DNA from: Sphingomonadales bacterium | Lineage (GTDB): Bacteria; Pseudomonadota; Alphaproteobacteria; Sphingomonadales; Sphingomonadaceae | Direction: 5' to 3' | Assembly (NCBI GenBank): GCA_016714795.1 | Contig: JADKCA010000001.1 | Coordinates: 848,035 to 912,034, forward strand | Length of the DNA: 64,000 nucleotides | In this document: piece after piece, positions 18,984-29,230 of the stretch | Numbering within the stretch: the first letter of the stretch is position 1 | How the letters are laid out: each line of letters opens with the position of its first letter | Position numbers and translations under genes: made by a program | Notes under the pieces: generated by a model | What the model saw: the letters and a program-made list of their open reading frames with translations, nothing else | What the model was told of the DNA's origin: nothing | Databases searched by the model: none

Positions 18984-19359
18984 GGCTATACATCCCTTTT
19001 GGTTCAACCGAGTTTCCCGAGCCCCCTGAGCACCGGGAACAGTCGATGAAGACCCTCATGCTGAGGAAAATCATCGATCATGATCGGGCCATGCGCCGCT
19101 GCTTTCAGACTGTAAAGCGCACGAACCGGCGGGTTTGGCGATTGCCAGCACCACTGTCGCAAATCTGCAACACCGCCCAAAACAGGAGATTGTATGTATT
19201 ACTGACATTCGTGAAAGCGCGTTGCTGCACCGCACAAGTTTTAGCAACTATATTACAATATCGAACATCATCTGGAAATCGCGTTGCGTTCCGCGTGATC
19301 CCCGGAAATTTTGACCTGAGTCGTTGCACTGGCCGGACCAGCGGCCTAATCCTCGCTGC
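18984..19359. other. Non-coding region between the TonB receptor and pdxH
   Basis: About 375 bases without a supportable gene. The part from about 19160 to 19290 is clearly more AT-rich than its surroundings (for example TTTTAGCAACTATATTACAA) and probably carries the promoters of the divergent receptor and pdxH. No clear Fur box or other operator could be recognised by eye. Confidence 0.5.
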
Positions 19360-19938
19360 ATGACACCAGAACCCTTCTCGCTGTTCGACTCTTGGTATCA
19401 GGAAGCCCGAACCACCGAACCCAATGATTCGAATGCCATGGCCTTGGCGACCGCAGGAGCAGACGGCCTGCCGCATGTCCGCATGGTGTTGCTGAAAGGG
19501 CACGGACCGGATGGTTTCGTGTTCTATACCAATCAGGAAAGCAACAAGGGCCAACAGGTTGCGGAGCGCCCCTTTGCTGCAATGCTGTTCCACTGGAAAT
19601 CGCTGCGGCGGCAGATCCGCATCGAGGGAAAATTGTGGGCAGTGACCGAAGCGGAGGGCGATGCCTATTTCGCGTCACGACACCGCGACTCGCAATTGGG
19701 CGCTTGGGCGTCTGATCAGTCACGGCCTCTGGACCGCCGCGAGACATTTGAATCACGCTTTGAAGAGGCTAAAGCACGGTTTGAGGGCAAGGATGTTCCG
19801 CGCCCGCCGCATTGGGGCGGATACCGGTTGGACCCGGCCCGTATCGAGTTCTGGGAAGACCGCGCGCACCGCCTCCACCACCGCCGTGTCTTTCTGCGCG
19901 ACGGCCAGGGCTGGACGGAAGGGCTGCTTTACCCTTGA
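19360..19938 (+). CDS. pdxH: Pyridoxamine/pyridoxine 5'-phosphate oxidase
   Basis: A 192-residue FMN-dependent enzyme that oxidises pyridoxamine or pyridoxine phosphate to pyridoxal phosphate (vitamin B6). It shows the FMN- and substrate-site segments MALATAGADGLPHVRMVLLK, FHWKSLRRQIRIEG, ASDQSRPLDRRE and the C-terminal signature IEFWEDRAHRLHHR. Length and motifs match the family. The stop codon overlaps the TTG start of the next transporter gene (TTGA), so the two are coupled. Confidence 0.95.
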   Translation: MTPEPFSLFDSWYQEARTTEPNDSNAMALATAGADGLPHVRMVLLKGHGPDGFVFYTNQESNKGQQVAERPFAAMLFHWKSLRRQIRIEGKLWAVTEAEGDAYFASRHRDSQLGAWASDQSRPLDRRETFESRFEEAKARFEGKDVPRPPHWGGYRLDPARIEFWEDRAHRLHHRRVFLRDGQGWTEGLLYP

Positions 19939-20849
19939 GCGCCGCACACACGCATCATCATGTCGAACGCGGCGCACTCACCCGCCGCGCGGCCATCGCC
20001 AGTTCCGCGATGGCCGCGACATTGCTCGGCCTCAAAATCTGGGCGAGCTGGCAAACCGGTTCCGTCTCGATGCTGGGCTCTCTGGCGGATACGGCACTGG
20101 ACATAATTGCGTCTCTGGCGACGCTTTATTCCGTTCAGCTTGCCGCGCAGCCTGCGGATGAACAGCACGGTTTTGGCCATGGCAAGGCAGAGGCGCTGGC
20201 CGCTCTGTTTCAAACGATGCTGTTTGTCGGGTCCGCCATCGGGATCGGCTGGCGCGGGCTGTTGCAGCTTGGCAACGATCATCCGCCGGAGCATCCTGAG
20301 CTGGGGATTGGCGTTTCCCTGATCGCGATGGCCTTTACCTTTGCGCTGGTGCGGTATCAGCATCAAGTTGTCAAAAAGACCGGATCGGTCGCCATTCATG
20401 CCGACCATGTCCATTATTCCAGCGATCTCTACCTCAACGCGGCGGTCATCGTTGCGCTCAGCCTGAGTTACTGGACGGGCCTTAAGGGTGCAGACGCGGT
20501 TTTCGGCATCGGTATCGCAGGCTGGCTGCTGCTTCAGGCGCGCGATGTTTCATCCAGAGCGCTCGACCAGCTGATGGACAAGGAATGGCCTGTCGAACGC
20601 CGAGACCGTTTTCTGGCGGTGGCTGAGACGCATCCCGAGTTGAGGGGCATTCACGACATGCGGACGCGCACCAGCGGCGCGCACGAGTTTGTCCAGTTCC
20701 ACGTCTGGGTTGATCCAGACATGACCGTGCGCGAAGCGCATCGCGTGATGGATGAAATCGAAGCCAGTCTGGCCGAACATTTCCCCGGCGTGGAAATCCT
20801 GATCCACCCGGACCCGGAAGGGCATCTGGAACCGCATCACGACGTTTGA
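19935..20849 (+). CDS. Cation diffusion facilitator family transporter (FieF-like)
   Basis: A 304-residue inner-membrane transporter that exports divalent metals (Zn2+, Fe2+, Co2+) against protons. Family metal-site residues are visible: LADTALDIIAS in helix II, GFGHGKAEALAAL after helix III, and HADHVHYSSDLYLN in helix V. The cytosolic C-terminal domain follows (GIHDMRTRTSG and FHVWVDPDMTVREAH). The HTHHH at the N-terminus may add metal binding. The TTG start overlapping the pdxH stop is used because no ATG fits upstream and the first helix begins about 20 residues later. Confidence 0.88.
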   Translation: MSAAHTHHHVERGALTRRAAIASSAMAATLLGLKIWASWQTGSVSMLGSLADTALDIIASLATLYSVQLAAQPADEQHGFGHGKAEALAALFQTMLFVGSAIGIGWRGLLQLGNDHPPEHPELGIGVSLIAMAFTFALVRYQHQVVKKTGSVAIHADHVHYSSDLYLNAAVIVALSLSYWTGLKGADAVFGIGIAGWLLLQARDVSSRALDQLMDKEWPVERRDRFLAVAETHPELRGIHDMRTRTSGAHEFVQFHVWVDPDMTVREAHRVMDEIEASLAEHFPGVEILIHPDPEGHLEPHHDV

Positions 20850-20910
20850 GACGGCAGCGTCGCATGGCGCGGCGGGATCGTCTTATTAGGCCAACAAATG
20901 CCGAGGCCTC

Positions 20911-21132
20911 TTAATCCGCCTCTTTGTCCAGCTCCGGGTCGGCAGGCGGCTTGGGTACGACCGGGATCGCCGTATTGGCGACATTGGGCGCAGCCGCATT
21001 GCGATCCAGCGCAGCGGCGGCCTCATTGAGCTCCTCGGCCTCGCGACGGGTTACACCGCCATCTCCGGGATCGTTGAGCGAACCACAGGCGGCCAAGGCA
21101 ACCGGCAGCAGGATCATCAACCGCTTTGCCAT
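20911..21132 (-). CDS. Small lipoprotein
   Basis: A 73-residue protein with a lipoprotein signal (AKRLMILLPVALAAC, lipobox LAAC) and a short charged, proline-rich mature part. ATG 21132 is chosen because GGGAGG lies six bases before it; another ATG two codons upstream would abut that site. The function is unknown. It lies just after the alanine-rich lipoprotein gene on the same strand, separated by that gene's terminator. Confidence 0.65.
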   Translation of the reverse strand: MAKRLMILLPVALAACGSLNDPGDGGVTRREAEELNEAAAALDRNAAAPNVANTAIPVVPKPPADPELDKEAD

Positions 21133-21151
21133 CTTCATCCTCCCGAAACGG

Positions 21152-21182
21152 AAAAAGGCTGCGTCCTTTCGGACACAGCCCT
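21152..21182 (-). terminator. Rho-independent terminator of the alanine-rich lipoprotein gene
   Basis: On the minus strand GGCTGTGTCC and GGACGCAGCC form a ten-base stem with a GAAA loop followed by TTTTT. It sits 29 bases past the upstream lipoprotein's stop and just before the ribosome-binding site of the next lipoprotein. Confidence 0.8.
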
Positions 21183-21210
21183 TCCCTGAATTCAAGCCGG
21201 TTGGGCCGAA

Positions 21211-21471
21211 TTACTTCGCAGCGTTGGCCACTTCGGCAGCAGCCGCGTTGACGGCGTCCGCACCAGCTTCAACAGCGTTGCCAGCGGCTTCAACCGTGTT
21301 GCCAGCGGCTTCCGTGGCGTCGCCAGCGGCTTCCATCGCACCATTGGCGAGTTCTTCGGTGCCGGCAGCGGCGGTATCAACAGCGTTGGTGGCGGCGTCT
21401 TCAGCCTTGCTGCAAGCAGCGAGACCCAGAGCGGCGGCGAGAACGAGCGAAAGCGTGACAGTCTTCTTCAT
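21211..21471 (-). CDS. Small alanine-rich lipoprotein with internal repeats
   Basis: An 86-residue protein with a lipoprotein signal (KKTVTLSLVLAAALGLAAC) and a mature part made of near-repeats of about seven residues (GDATEAA, GNTVEAA, GNAVEAG, ADAVNAA). That part probably forms an amphipathic helix or coiled coil in the periplasm. GGGAGG lies nine bases before the ATG. It resembles small envelope-stress lipoproteins in layout only; no function is proposed. Confidence 0.72.
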   Translation of the reverse strand: MKKTVTLSLVLAAALGLAACSKAEDAATNAVDTAAAGTEELANGAMEAAGDATEAAGNTVEAAGNAVEAGADAVNAAAAEVANAAK

Positions 21472-21650
21472 GGGTATTCCCTCCCGTTAAAAGTACAAAA
21501 CGAGCGGTCATCGTGAAAGCCTGTTTGCCTTCTTCGACCGGCGGTTGCCGGAATTAGCGATTCATATTCCACTTTGCAACGGGATTTTCAAAGGACAGCG
21601 CAGCGCGGCGCAAGACGGTTAAAACTTGGTGCATTTCAGCGCGCTTGACT

Positions 21651-21672
21651 GATATAAAGAATTCTTTATATC
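21651..21672. promoter_or_regulatory. Perfect 22-bp palindromic operator, probably for the SahR-like regulator
   Basis: The half site GATATAAAGAA is followed directly by its exact reverse complement, ending seven bases before the regulator's ATG. Such a perfect palindrome at the start of an ArsR-type gene is what an autoregulated operator looks like. SahR sites in Proteobacteria are, as I recall, ATATAAAGA-type palindromes. No clear Shine-Dalgarno lies between it and the ATG. Confidence 0.75.
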
Positions 21673-21679
21673 TAAACAT

Positions 21680-22642
21680 ATGTCCAAACCCCTCGACACT
21701 TTCCGGGCGCTTGCCGATCCCACCAGGCTGCGAATCATCGCGCTTTTGCGGGCGATGGAATTGTCTGTTGGCGAACTGGCGCAGGTGGTGGGACAGAGCC
21801 AGCCGCGCGTTTCCCGCCATGTGAAAATCCTGTGCGATGCCGGCCTTGCTCAACGCCGCAAAGAGGGCAGCTGGGTTTTTCTCGTGCCGGGCCTGCCCGA
21901 AGCAACACAGAGCATCTTTGCAGCCATTGATGATGGCCATGCCCGATCCGGCGGAGACCATTGGGCTGTGGCAGATACTGTGCGGCTTGCCGCGGTGCGG
22001 GCGGACCGCACCCGTGCCGCCGAACGCTACTTTTCGGACCATGCCGAGCAATGGGATACATTGCGGTCGCTCCATGTCGCCGAAAGCGAAGTGGAAGCCG
22101 CGATCCTGAAGCTGCTGGGCAGTCACGCGATAGGGCGGCTGATCGACATCGGCACCGGCACGGGGCGCATGATCGAACTGCTCGGCCCCCATGCACGCCA
22201 TGCCACTGGCGTGGACCGGAGCCCGGAAATGCTCCGGCTGGCCCGTTCCCGCCTTGATGGCAGCAACGCCGCGCATCACCAGCTGTTGCAAGGTGATGTG
22301 ACGGACCTGCCTCTACCCGGATCGAGCGCAGATACTGTCATCATCCATCAGGTGCTGCATTATCTTCCCGCGCCCGAACAGGCGATTGCAGAAGCCGCCC
22401 GCCTTTTGGGCGAAGGTGGCTATCTGCTGGTCGCGGACTTCGCGCCGCATGATCATGAAGAGCTGCGCACGCAAGATGCCCACGCACGCCTCGGCTTTTC
22501 AGACAGTCAGATGGAGAGCTGGTTTCAGGCATCCGACGTGATGATGGATCGTATCGAAACGCTAGGCGGCGGTGCTCTTACCGTCAAACTCTGGCTTGGC
22601 AAACGCGCCAGCCAACCTCAATTGAAAGCCATTTCCGCATGA
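21680..22642 (+). CDS. ArsR-family regulator fused to a SAM-methyltransferase-like domain (SahR-like)
   Basis: A 320-residue protein. Residues about 1-95 are an ArsR winged helix (FRALADPTRLRIIALL, QSQPRVSRHVKILCDAGL), and about 125-310 a class I methyltransferase fold with motif I LIDIGTGTGRMIELL and later ADTVIIHQVLHYL. ArsR-methyltransferase fusions include SahR, which senses S-adenosylhomocysteine and controls methionine-cycle genes. The context fits: metF overlaps its end (ATGA) and both metH genes follow. No arsenic-type cysteine pair is seen in the HTH part. The methyltransferase domain may only bind the ligand, and activity is not shown. Confidence 0.85.
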   Translation: MSKPLDTFRALADPTRLRIIALLRAMELSVGELAQVVGQSQPRVSRHVKILCDAGLAQRRKEGSWVFLVPGLPEATQSIFAAIDDGHARSGGDHWAVADTVRLAAVRADRTRAAERYFSDHAEQWDTLRSLHVAESEVEAAILKLLGSHAIGRLIDIGTGTGRMIELLGPHARHATGVDRSPEMLRLARSRLDGSNAAHHQLLQGDVTDLPLPGSSADTVIIHQVLHYLPAPEQAIAEAARLLGEGGYLLVADFAPHDHEELRTQDAHARLGFSDSQMESWFQASDVMMDRIETLGGGALTVKLWLGKRASQPQLKAISA

Positions 22643-23559
22643 CCCTGACGCTGTCTCAGATGGAGGAGGCGCGCCATGCGCTTTCCTCCCCGCTTTTCGC
22701 CGATCTGGCCGGAGACGCGGATATCAGCTTTGAATTTTTTCCGCCCAAAACGGAAAAGATGGAAGAACAATTGTGGCATACGTTTGAAGTGCTCCAGCCG
22801 CTCGCCCCGCGCTTCGTGTCTGTCACCTATGGCGCGGGCGGATCTACGCGTGAACGCACGCACAATACGGTCGCCCGGATCGCCCGGGAAACGGGCGTGC
22901 CTGCTGCCGCGCACCTGACCTGCGTGGAAGCAACGCGCTCCGAAATCGCCGAAATCGCCAATGCCTATTGGGAAGCGGGCGTGCGGCACATCGTCGCCCT
23001 GCGCGGCGATCCGCCGGAAGCTGGCAAGGCCTTCACCCCGCATCCAGACGGCTATGCCAGCGCGGCGGAGCTCGTCATGGGCCTGCGCGCGCAGCATCCG
23101 TTCGAAATCTCGGTGAGCGCCTATCCCGAAACCCATCCCGAAGCGGCGTCTGCCAAGCGGACATCGACAATCTGAAGCGCAAGATCGACGCCGGGGGCCA
23201 CCCGCGCCATTACGCAATTCTTCTTTGAGCCCGAAACCTTCTTCCGCTTCCGCGACAAGGTGGCGGCCTCCGGCGTGACGGCAGAGATTGTGCCCGGCAT
23301 AATGCCTGTTACCAATTTTGCCGCCATCACCCGCATGTCCGGCATGACCGGTACAGCCATTCCTGACTGGCTGGGCCGCCTGTTCGAAGGGCTGGACGAA
23401 CATCCTGCGGCCCGGCAGCTGGTAGCCGCCACGCTCGCTGCAGAACTGTGCCGCAAGCTTTACGCGGGCGGCGTGAAGCAGTTCCACTTCTACACGCTCA
23501 ACCGTTCCGAACTGAGCTACGCCATTTCCCATCTGCTGGGCCTGCGCCCCATTAAATAG
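22639..23559 (+). CDS. metF: 5,10-methylenetetrahydrofolate reductase, with two compensating frameshifts
   Basis: MetF reduces 5,10-methylene-THF to 5-methyl-THF for methionine synthase. FEFFPPKTEKMEEQLW, SVTYGAGGSTRERT, HLTCVEATRSE and ALRGDPPEAGKAF are family landmarks. Near 23157 the frame breaks (a G seems missing in AAGCGG), the middle part ADIDNLKRKIDAG is in a second frame, and near 23193 an extra G in a run of five restores the original reading frame, which gives ATRAITQFFFEPETFF. The corrected protein has about 306 residues. The final codons and TAG stop lie inside the palindromic repeat at 23551. Both breaks look like homopolymer-type sequence errors. Confidence 0.92.
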
Positions 23560-23611
23560 GGACAGTCCCTATTTAATTCTCATCTCCATAAATAGGGACT
23601 GTCCCTATTTA
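23551..23611. repeat. Pair of palindromic repeats (family D), metF-metH gap
   Basis: Two hairpins with the shared stem AAATAGGGAC/GTCCCTATTT lie at 23551-23577 (27 bases, central A) and 23589-23611 (central T), about 11 bases apart. The same doubled arrangement occurs at 40543-40599. The first copy contains the last codons and TAG stop of metF. The stem is too AT-rich at its base and lacks a T run, so it is a REP-like repeat rather than a standard terminator. Confidence 0.9.
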
Positions 23612-23628
23612 ATTGTACGAGGATCGAA

Positions 23629-24678
23629 ATGACCAACGCCCGTGACACATTCCTCGCCGAAGCCGCCAAACGCATCCTTCTGACGGACGGCGCATGGGGC
23701 ACGCAGATCCAGAATTTCAAGCTGGCCGAGGCCGATTACGCAGGCAATCTGGCGCTGGGCCACGACCAGAAGGGCAATAACGATATCCTCGCCCTGACCC
23801 GCCCGGATGTGGTGGAAGCCATCACCCGCGCCTATTTCGATGCGGGATCGGACATCATCTCCACCAACACGTTCAGCTCCACCCAGATCAGCCAGGCCGA
23901 TTATGGCGCGGAAGCCTTGGTACGCGATCTGAACATCGCCAATGCAGGCATCGCGCGGCGGGTTGCCGATGAATATGCGGCACAGGATGGCCGCCCGCGC
24001 TTTGTGGCGGGCTCGATCGGGCCGACCAACAAGACGCTTTCGCTCTCCCCGGACGTGAATGATCCCGGCTATCGCGAAATCGACTTCGATTATCTGACAG
24101 GCGTTTACCGTGAACAGGTTGAGGCGCTGGTGGATGGCGGGGTGGATTTCATCCTGATCGAAACCGTGTTCGATACGCTCAACTGCAAGGCGGGCATCAT
24201 GGCCGTCAAGCAGGTGGAGTCCGCGCTGGGCCGGGATATTCCCATCATGATCTCGATGACGCTGACCGACCTTTCGGGTCGCAACCTCTCTGGCCATACG
24301 GTGGAGGCCTTCTGGTACGCCGTGCAACATGCCCGCCCGCTCACCATCGGCCTCAACTGCTCGTTCGGAGCAGAGCAGCTCCGCCCGCATGTGAAGCTCC
24401 TCTCCGGTATCGCAGACACGCTGATCATGATTTATCCCAATGCCGGGCTGCCCAACGAACTGGGGCAATATGACGAAATGCCCGATCAGACAGCGGGTTT
24501 TGTCGGCGAATGGGCGGTGGCCGGTCAGGTGAATGTGCTGGGTGGCTGCTGCGGCTCCACGCCCGCGCACATCGCCGCGATGGCCAAATCCGTGGCGGGT
24601 GTGGAACCGCGCAAGGTGCCGAGCGTTCAGGTTTTCACCAGTCTGGCCGGCCTGGAACCGATGAAATTTGCGGCTTAG
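23629..24678 (+). CDS. metH: Methionine synthase, homocysteine-binding module (split MetH, part 1)
   Basis: A 349-residue homocysteine S-methyltransferase domain equal to the first module of MetH. It starts at LLTDGAWGTQIQ and includes TNTFSSTQISQADYG. The zinc ligands appear as cysteine in LNCSFGAEQ and the pair in GGCCGSTPAHI. It binds and activates homocysteine, receiving a methyl group from cobalamin on the partner protein encoded next. Splitting of MetH after this module is known in several alphaproteobacteria. ATG 23629 has ACGAGGA just upstream. The gap to part 2 (126 bases) is occupied by inverted repeats. Confidence 0.92.
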   Translation: MTNARDTFLAEAAKRILLTDGAWGTQIQNFKLAEADYAGNLALGHDQKGNNDILALTRPDVVEAITRAYFDAGSDIISTNTFSSTQISQADYGAEALVRDLNIANAGIARRVADEYAAQDGRPRFVAGSIGPTNKTLSLSPDVNDPGYREIDFDYLTGVYREQVEALVDGGVDFILIETVFDTLNCKAGIMAVKQVESALGRDIPIMISMTLTDLSGRNLSGHTVEAFWYAVQHARPLTIGLNCSFGAEQLRPHVKLLSGIADTLIMIYPNAGLPNELGQYDEMPDQTAGFVGEWAVAGQVNVLGGCCGSTPAHIAAMAKSVAGVEPRKVPSVQVFTSLAGLEPMKFAA

Positions 24679-24680
24679 TT

Positions 24681-24796
24681 CCCTCTCCCCTTCAGGGGAA
24701 AGGTCAGGGAGAGGGGAAGTCTCTCAACATCACAGAATTTGGCCGGAGGAAATGGACTCCCCCTCTCCCCGGCCCTCTCCCCTGAAGGGGAGAGGG
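24681..24796. repeat. Inverted-repeat element without a gene (family C), between the two metH genes
   Basis: An arm at 24681-24719 and an arm at 24757-24796 are imperfect reverse complements of about 39 bases around a 37-base centre. Each arm itself folds as CCTCTCCCC..TTCA..GGGG. They match the terminal repeats of the DUF559 unit at 39353-39763, so this looks like a deleted (MITE-like) relative. The right arm's end, GAGAGGGAG, provides the ribosome-binding site for metH part 2. Confidence 0.82.
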
Positions 24797-24804
24797 AGAT
24801 TGAA

Positions 24805-27408
<2,604 letters not shown>

Positions 27409-27457
27409 GCGACCTGCCCTAAGGCAGGATGGCTCTGCAGTGACTCGCCATCGGAAT

Positions 27458-27493
27458 CCGTTCGTGTCGAGCGACGTCGCTCGACACGAACGG
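27458..27493. repeat. Perfect 36-bp palindrome (family F)
   Basis: The half site CCGTTCGTGTCGAGCGAC is followed by its exact reverse complement. It lies between the convergent metH and amidohydrolase genes. I recall the core (TTCGTGTCGAGCG) as a common interspersed repeat of sphingomonads. It could also slow transcription from either side, though no T run follows. Confidence 0.85.
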
Positions 27494-27523
27494 GCATGGA
27501 TCAATAACTCTCAACGCGTCAGG

Positions 27524-29230
27524 CTATTTACGCACCCAGACTGGCTGTCCGCCCACCCAGGTTTCAGATACCATGGTCTTGCGGATGTCCGCCGCGCTCA
27601 CCTTGGAGACATCGCGGTCGATCAGCAGAAAGTCCGCGCGCATCCCCGGCGTGAGCCGACCAACCTTGGTTTCTGCAAAGGAGGCATAGGCCGCGCCGGT
27701 CGTATAGGCCGCAAACGCTTCTTCAAAGCTCAGCCGTTCGTCGGCCCGCCAGCCGCCCGCAGGCTCGCCCTTTTCATCCTGCCGCGATATGGCCGCAGCC
27801 AGCCCGGCAAAAGGATCGGGCAGTTCCACAGGCACGTCGGAGCCGAAGGCGAGCTTGGCACCGGTGCGCGCCAGGCTCTTCCAAGCATAGGCTCCACCAA
27901 GTTGCCCTTCGCCCAAACGGGCTTCCGCCATCGTCCGGTCACTCGTCTGGTGGACCGGTTGCATCGAGGCAATGACACCCTGCCGCGCGAAACGGGGCAG
28001 GTCCGCCGGATCGATGATCTGCGCATGTTCGATCCGCCAGCGCCGGTCTCCGCCATAAGTGGGAGCGAGCTCGGCATAGGCATCGAGTGCTTGCGCATTA
28101 GCCGCATCGCCAATCGCGTGCACCGCAATGAGGAAGCCGTCGAGCGCGGCACGGCTCATCAGGTTGCGCAGCTTGGTATCCTCCATGAACTGCAAACCGC
28201 GTGAGCCCGGTTGATCAGCATAGGGAGCCTTGAGCCACGCCCCGCGCGATCCCAACGCTCCATCCAGCAGGAATTTGACGCCGCCCATGCGCAGCTTGTC
28301 TTCATAGAGCCATGGAGTCGGTTCTCCGCCTGCAACAGACAGCAGGGGCTCCAGCCCGTCGGCATAGCTGAAGATGCGCAGTTTCAGCCGCCGTGCATCG
28401 CCCGCGCGGCGAAAGACCTGCCAATCGTCCACGCTGGTGCCCATATCTGCAATCGCCGTCACGCCGGAGGAGAGCAGCGCCTCCTGCGCCTGCGCAAAGG
28501 CCAGATCGCGTTCCTTGGGGGTGAAAGCCGGGACATGTTTGGTCAACAGAGCCATTGCTGCATCCACCAGCACGCCTGTTGGTCGCCCTGCGGTATCGCG
28601 TTCAATGCGCCCTCCCTCCGGATCGGGCGTCTTCGCAGTGATGCCAGCGGCGGCCAGCGCGGCGCTGTTCGCCCATCCGGCATGGCCGTCCACGCGCTCC
28701 AGCCAGGCCGGTCGGTCCGAAATCGCTGCATCAAGTTCTGCCGCAGACGGGAACCGGCCCAGCCCCCACGCTTCCTGATTCCAGCCGCGCCCGAGAATCC
28801 ATTTGCGGTTGGCATGTTCGGCAGCGTGCGTGGCAATCGCGGCCTGCGCCTGCGCGAGCGAGATCGTGCCAGACAGGTCGAGCACCAGCAGCGCACTGCC
28901 CAGCCCCATCATATGGCCATGGGCATCGATCAGTCCGGGGATCAGCGTCCGTCCCTTGCCATCGACGCGGAAGGTAACGTTGGGGAAGGCCGGCTTGTAT
29001 CGCTCTGCCTTCTTGGCCTTCTTGCCCTGATCAATCCATTGCGGCTCATCACCCGAAAGCAGCCGGACAACGCGCCCGTCTTCGCCGATGATAACCCCCT
29101 TGAACCGGCTGAGCTGGCCAAATTCGCTCATCGTCAGGCCGTTTACATTGTCGATCAGCGTATCGGCATGAACCGGTCCTGTTGCGCAGAGCAAGGCTAT
29201 GGCCGCAGTCCGGCGCGTCACTGGCGTCAT
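27524..29230 (-). CDS. Exported metal-dependent amidohydrolase, YtcJ-like
   Basis: A 568-residue protein with a signal peptide (RTAAIALLCATGPVHA) and an amidohydrolase_3 fold. The metal-site HxH motif is GLIDAHGHMMGLG; other expected elements are RVDGHAGWANSAAL, HAIGDAANAQALDAY, RIEHAQIIDP and the aspartate of FGSDVPVELPDP. YtcJ-type enzymes hydrolyse cyclic or N-acyl amides; substrates are rarely known. It overlaps the upstream reductase gene by four bases (ATGA), so the pair is coupled. Periplasmic location follows from the signal peptide. Confidence 0.85.
   Translation of the reverse strand: MTPVTRRTAAIALLCATGPVHADTLIDNVNGLTMSEFGQLSRFKGVIIGEDGRVVRLLSGDEPQWIDQGKKAKKAERYKPAFPNVTFRVDGKGRTLIPGLIDAHGHMMGLGSALLVLDLSGTISLAQAQAAIATHAAEHANRKWILGRGWNQEAWGLGRFPSAAELDAAISDRPAWLERVDGHAGWANSAALAAAGITAKTPDPEGGRIERDTAGRPTGVLVDAAMALLTKHVPAFTPKERDLAFAQAQEALLSSGVTAIADMGTSVDDWQVFRRAGDARRLKLRIFSYADGLEPLLSVAGGEPTPWLYEDKLRMGGVKFLLDGALGSRGAWLKAPYADQPGSRGLQFMEDTKLRNLMSRAALDGFLIAVHAIGDAANAQALDAYAELAPTYGGDRRWRIEHAQIIDPADLPRFARQGVIASMQPVHQTSDRTMAEARLGEGQLGGAYAWKSLARTGAKLAFGSDVPVELPDPFAGLAAAISRQDEKGEPAGGWRADERLSFEEAFAAYTTGAAYASFAETKVGRLTPGMRADFLLIDRDVSKVSAADIRKTMVSETWVGGQPVWVRK

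Noticed and set aside
17091..19049. Long open frame antisense to the TonB-dependent receptor (about 650 codons)
   Set aside because: It mirrors the receptor gene codon by codon, gives an arginine-rich protein with no domain, and arises from high GC at third positions.
22643..24804. Cobalamin or SAM riboswitch in front of metF or metH
   Set aside because: The spaces are filled by palindromic repeats; no B12-box or SAM-box like conserved core could be seen, and the regulator's palindrome explains control.
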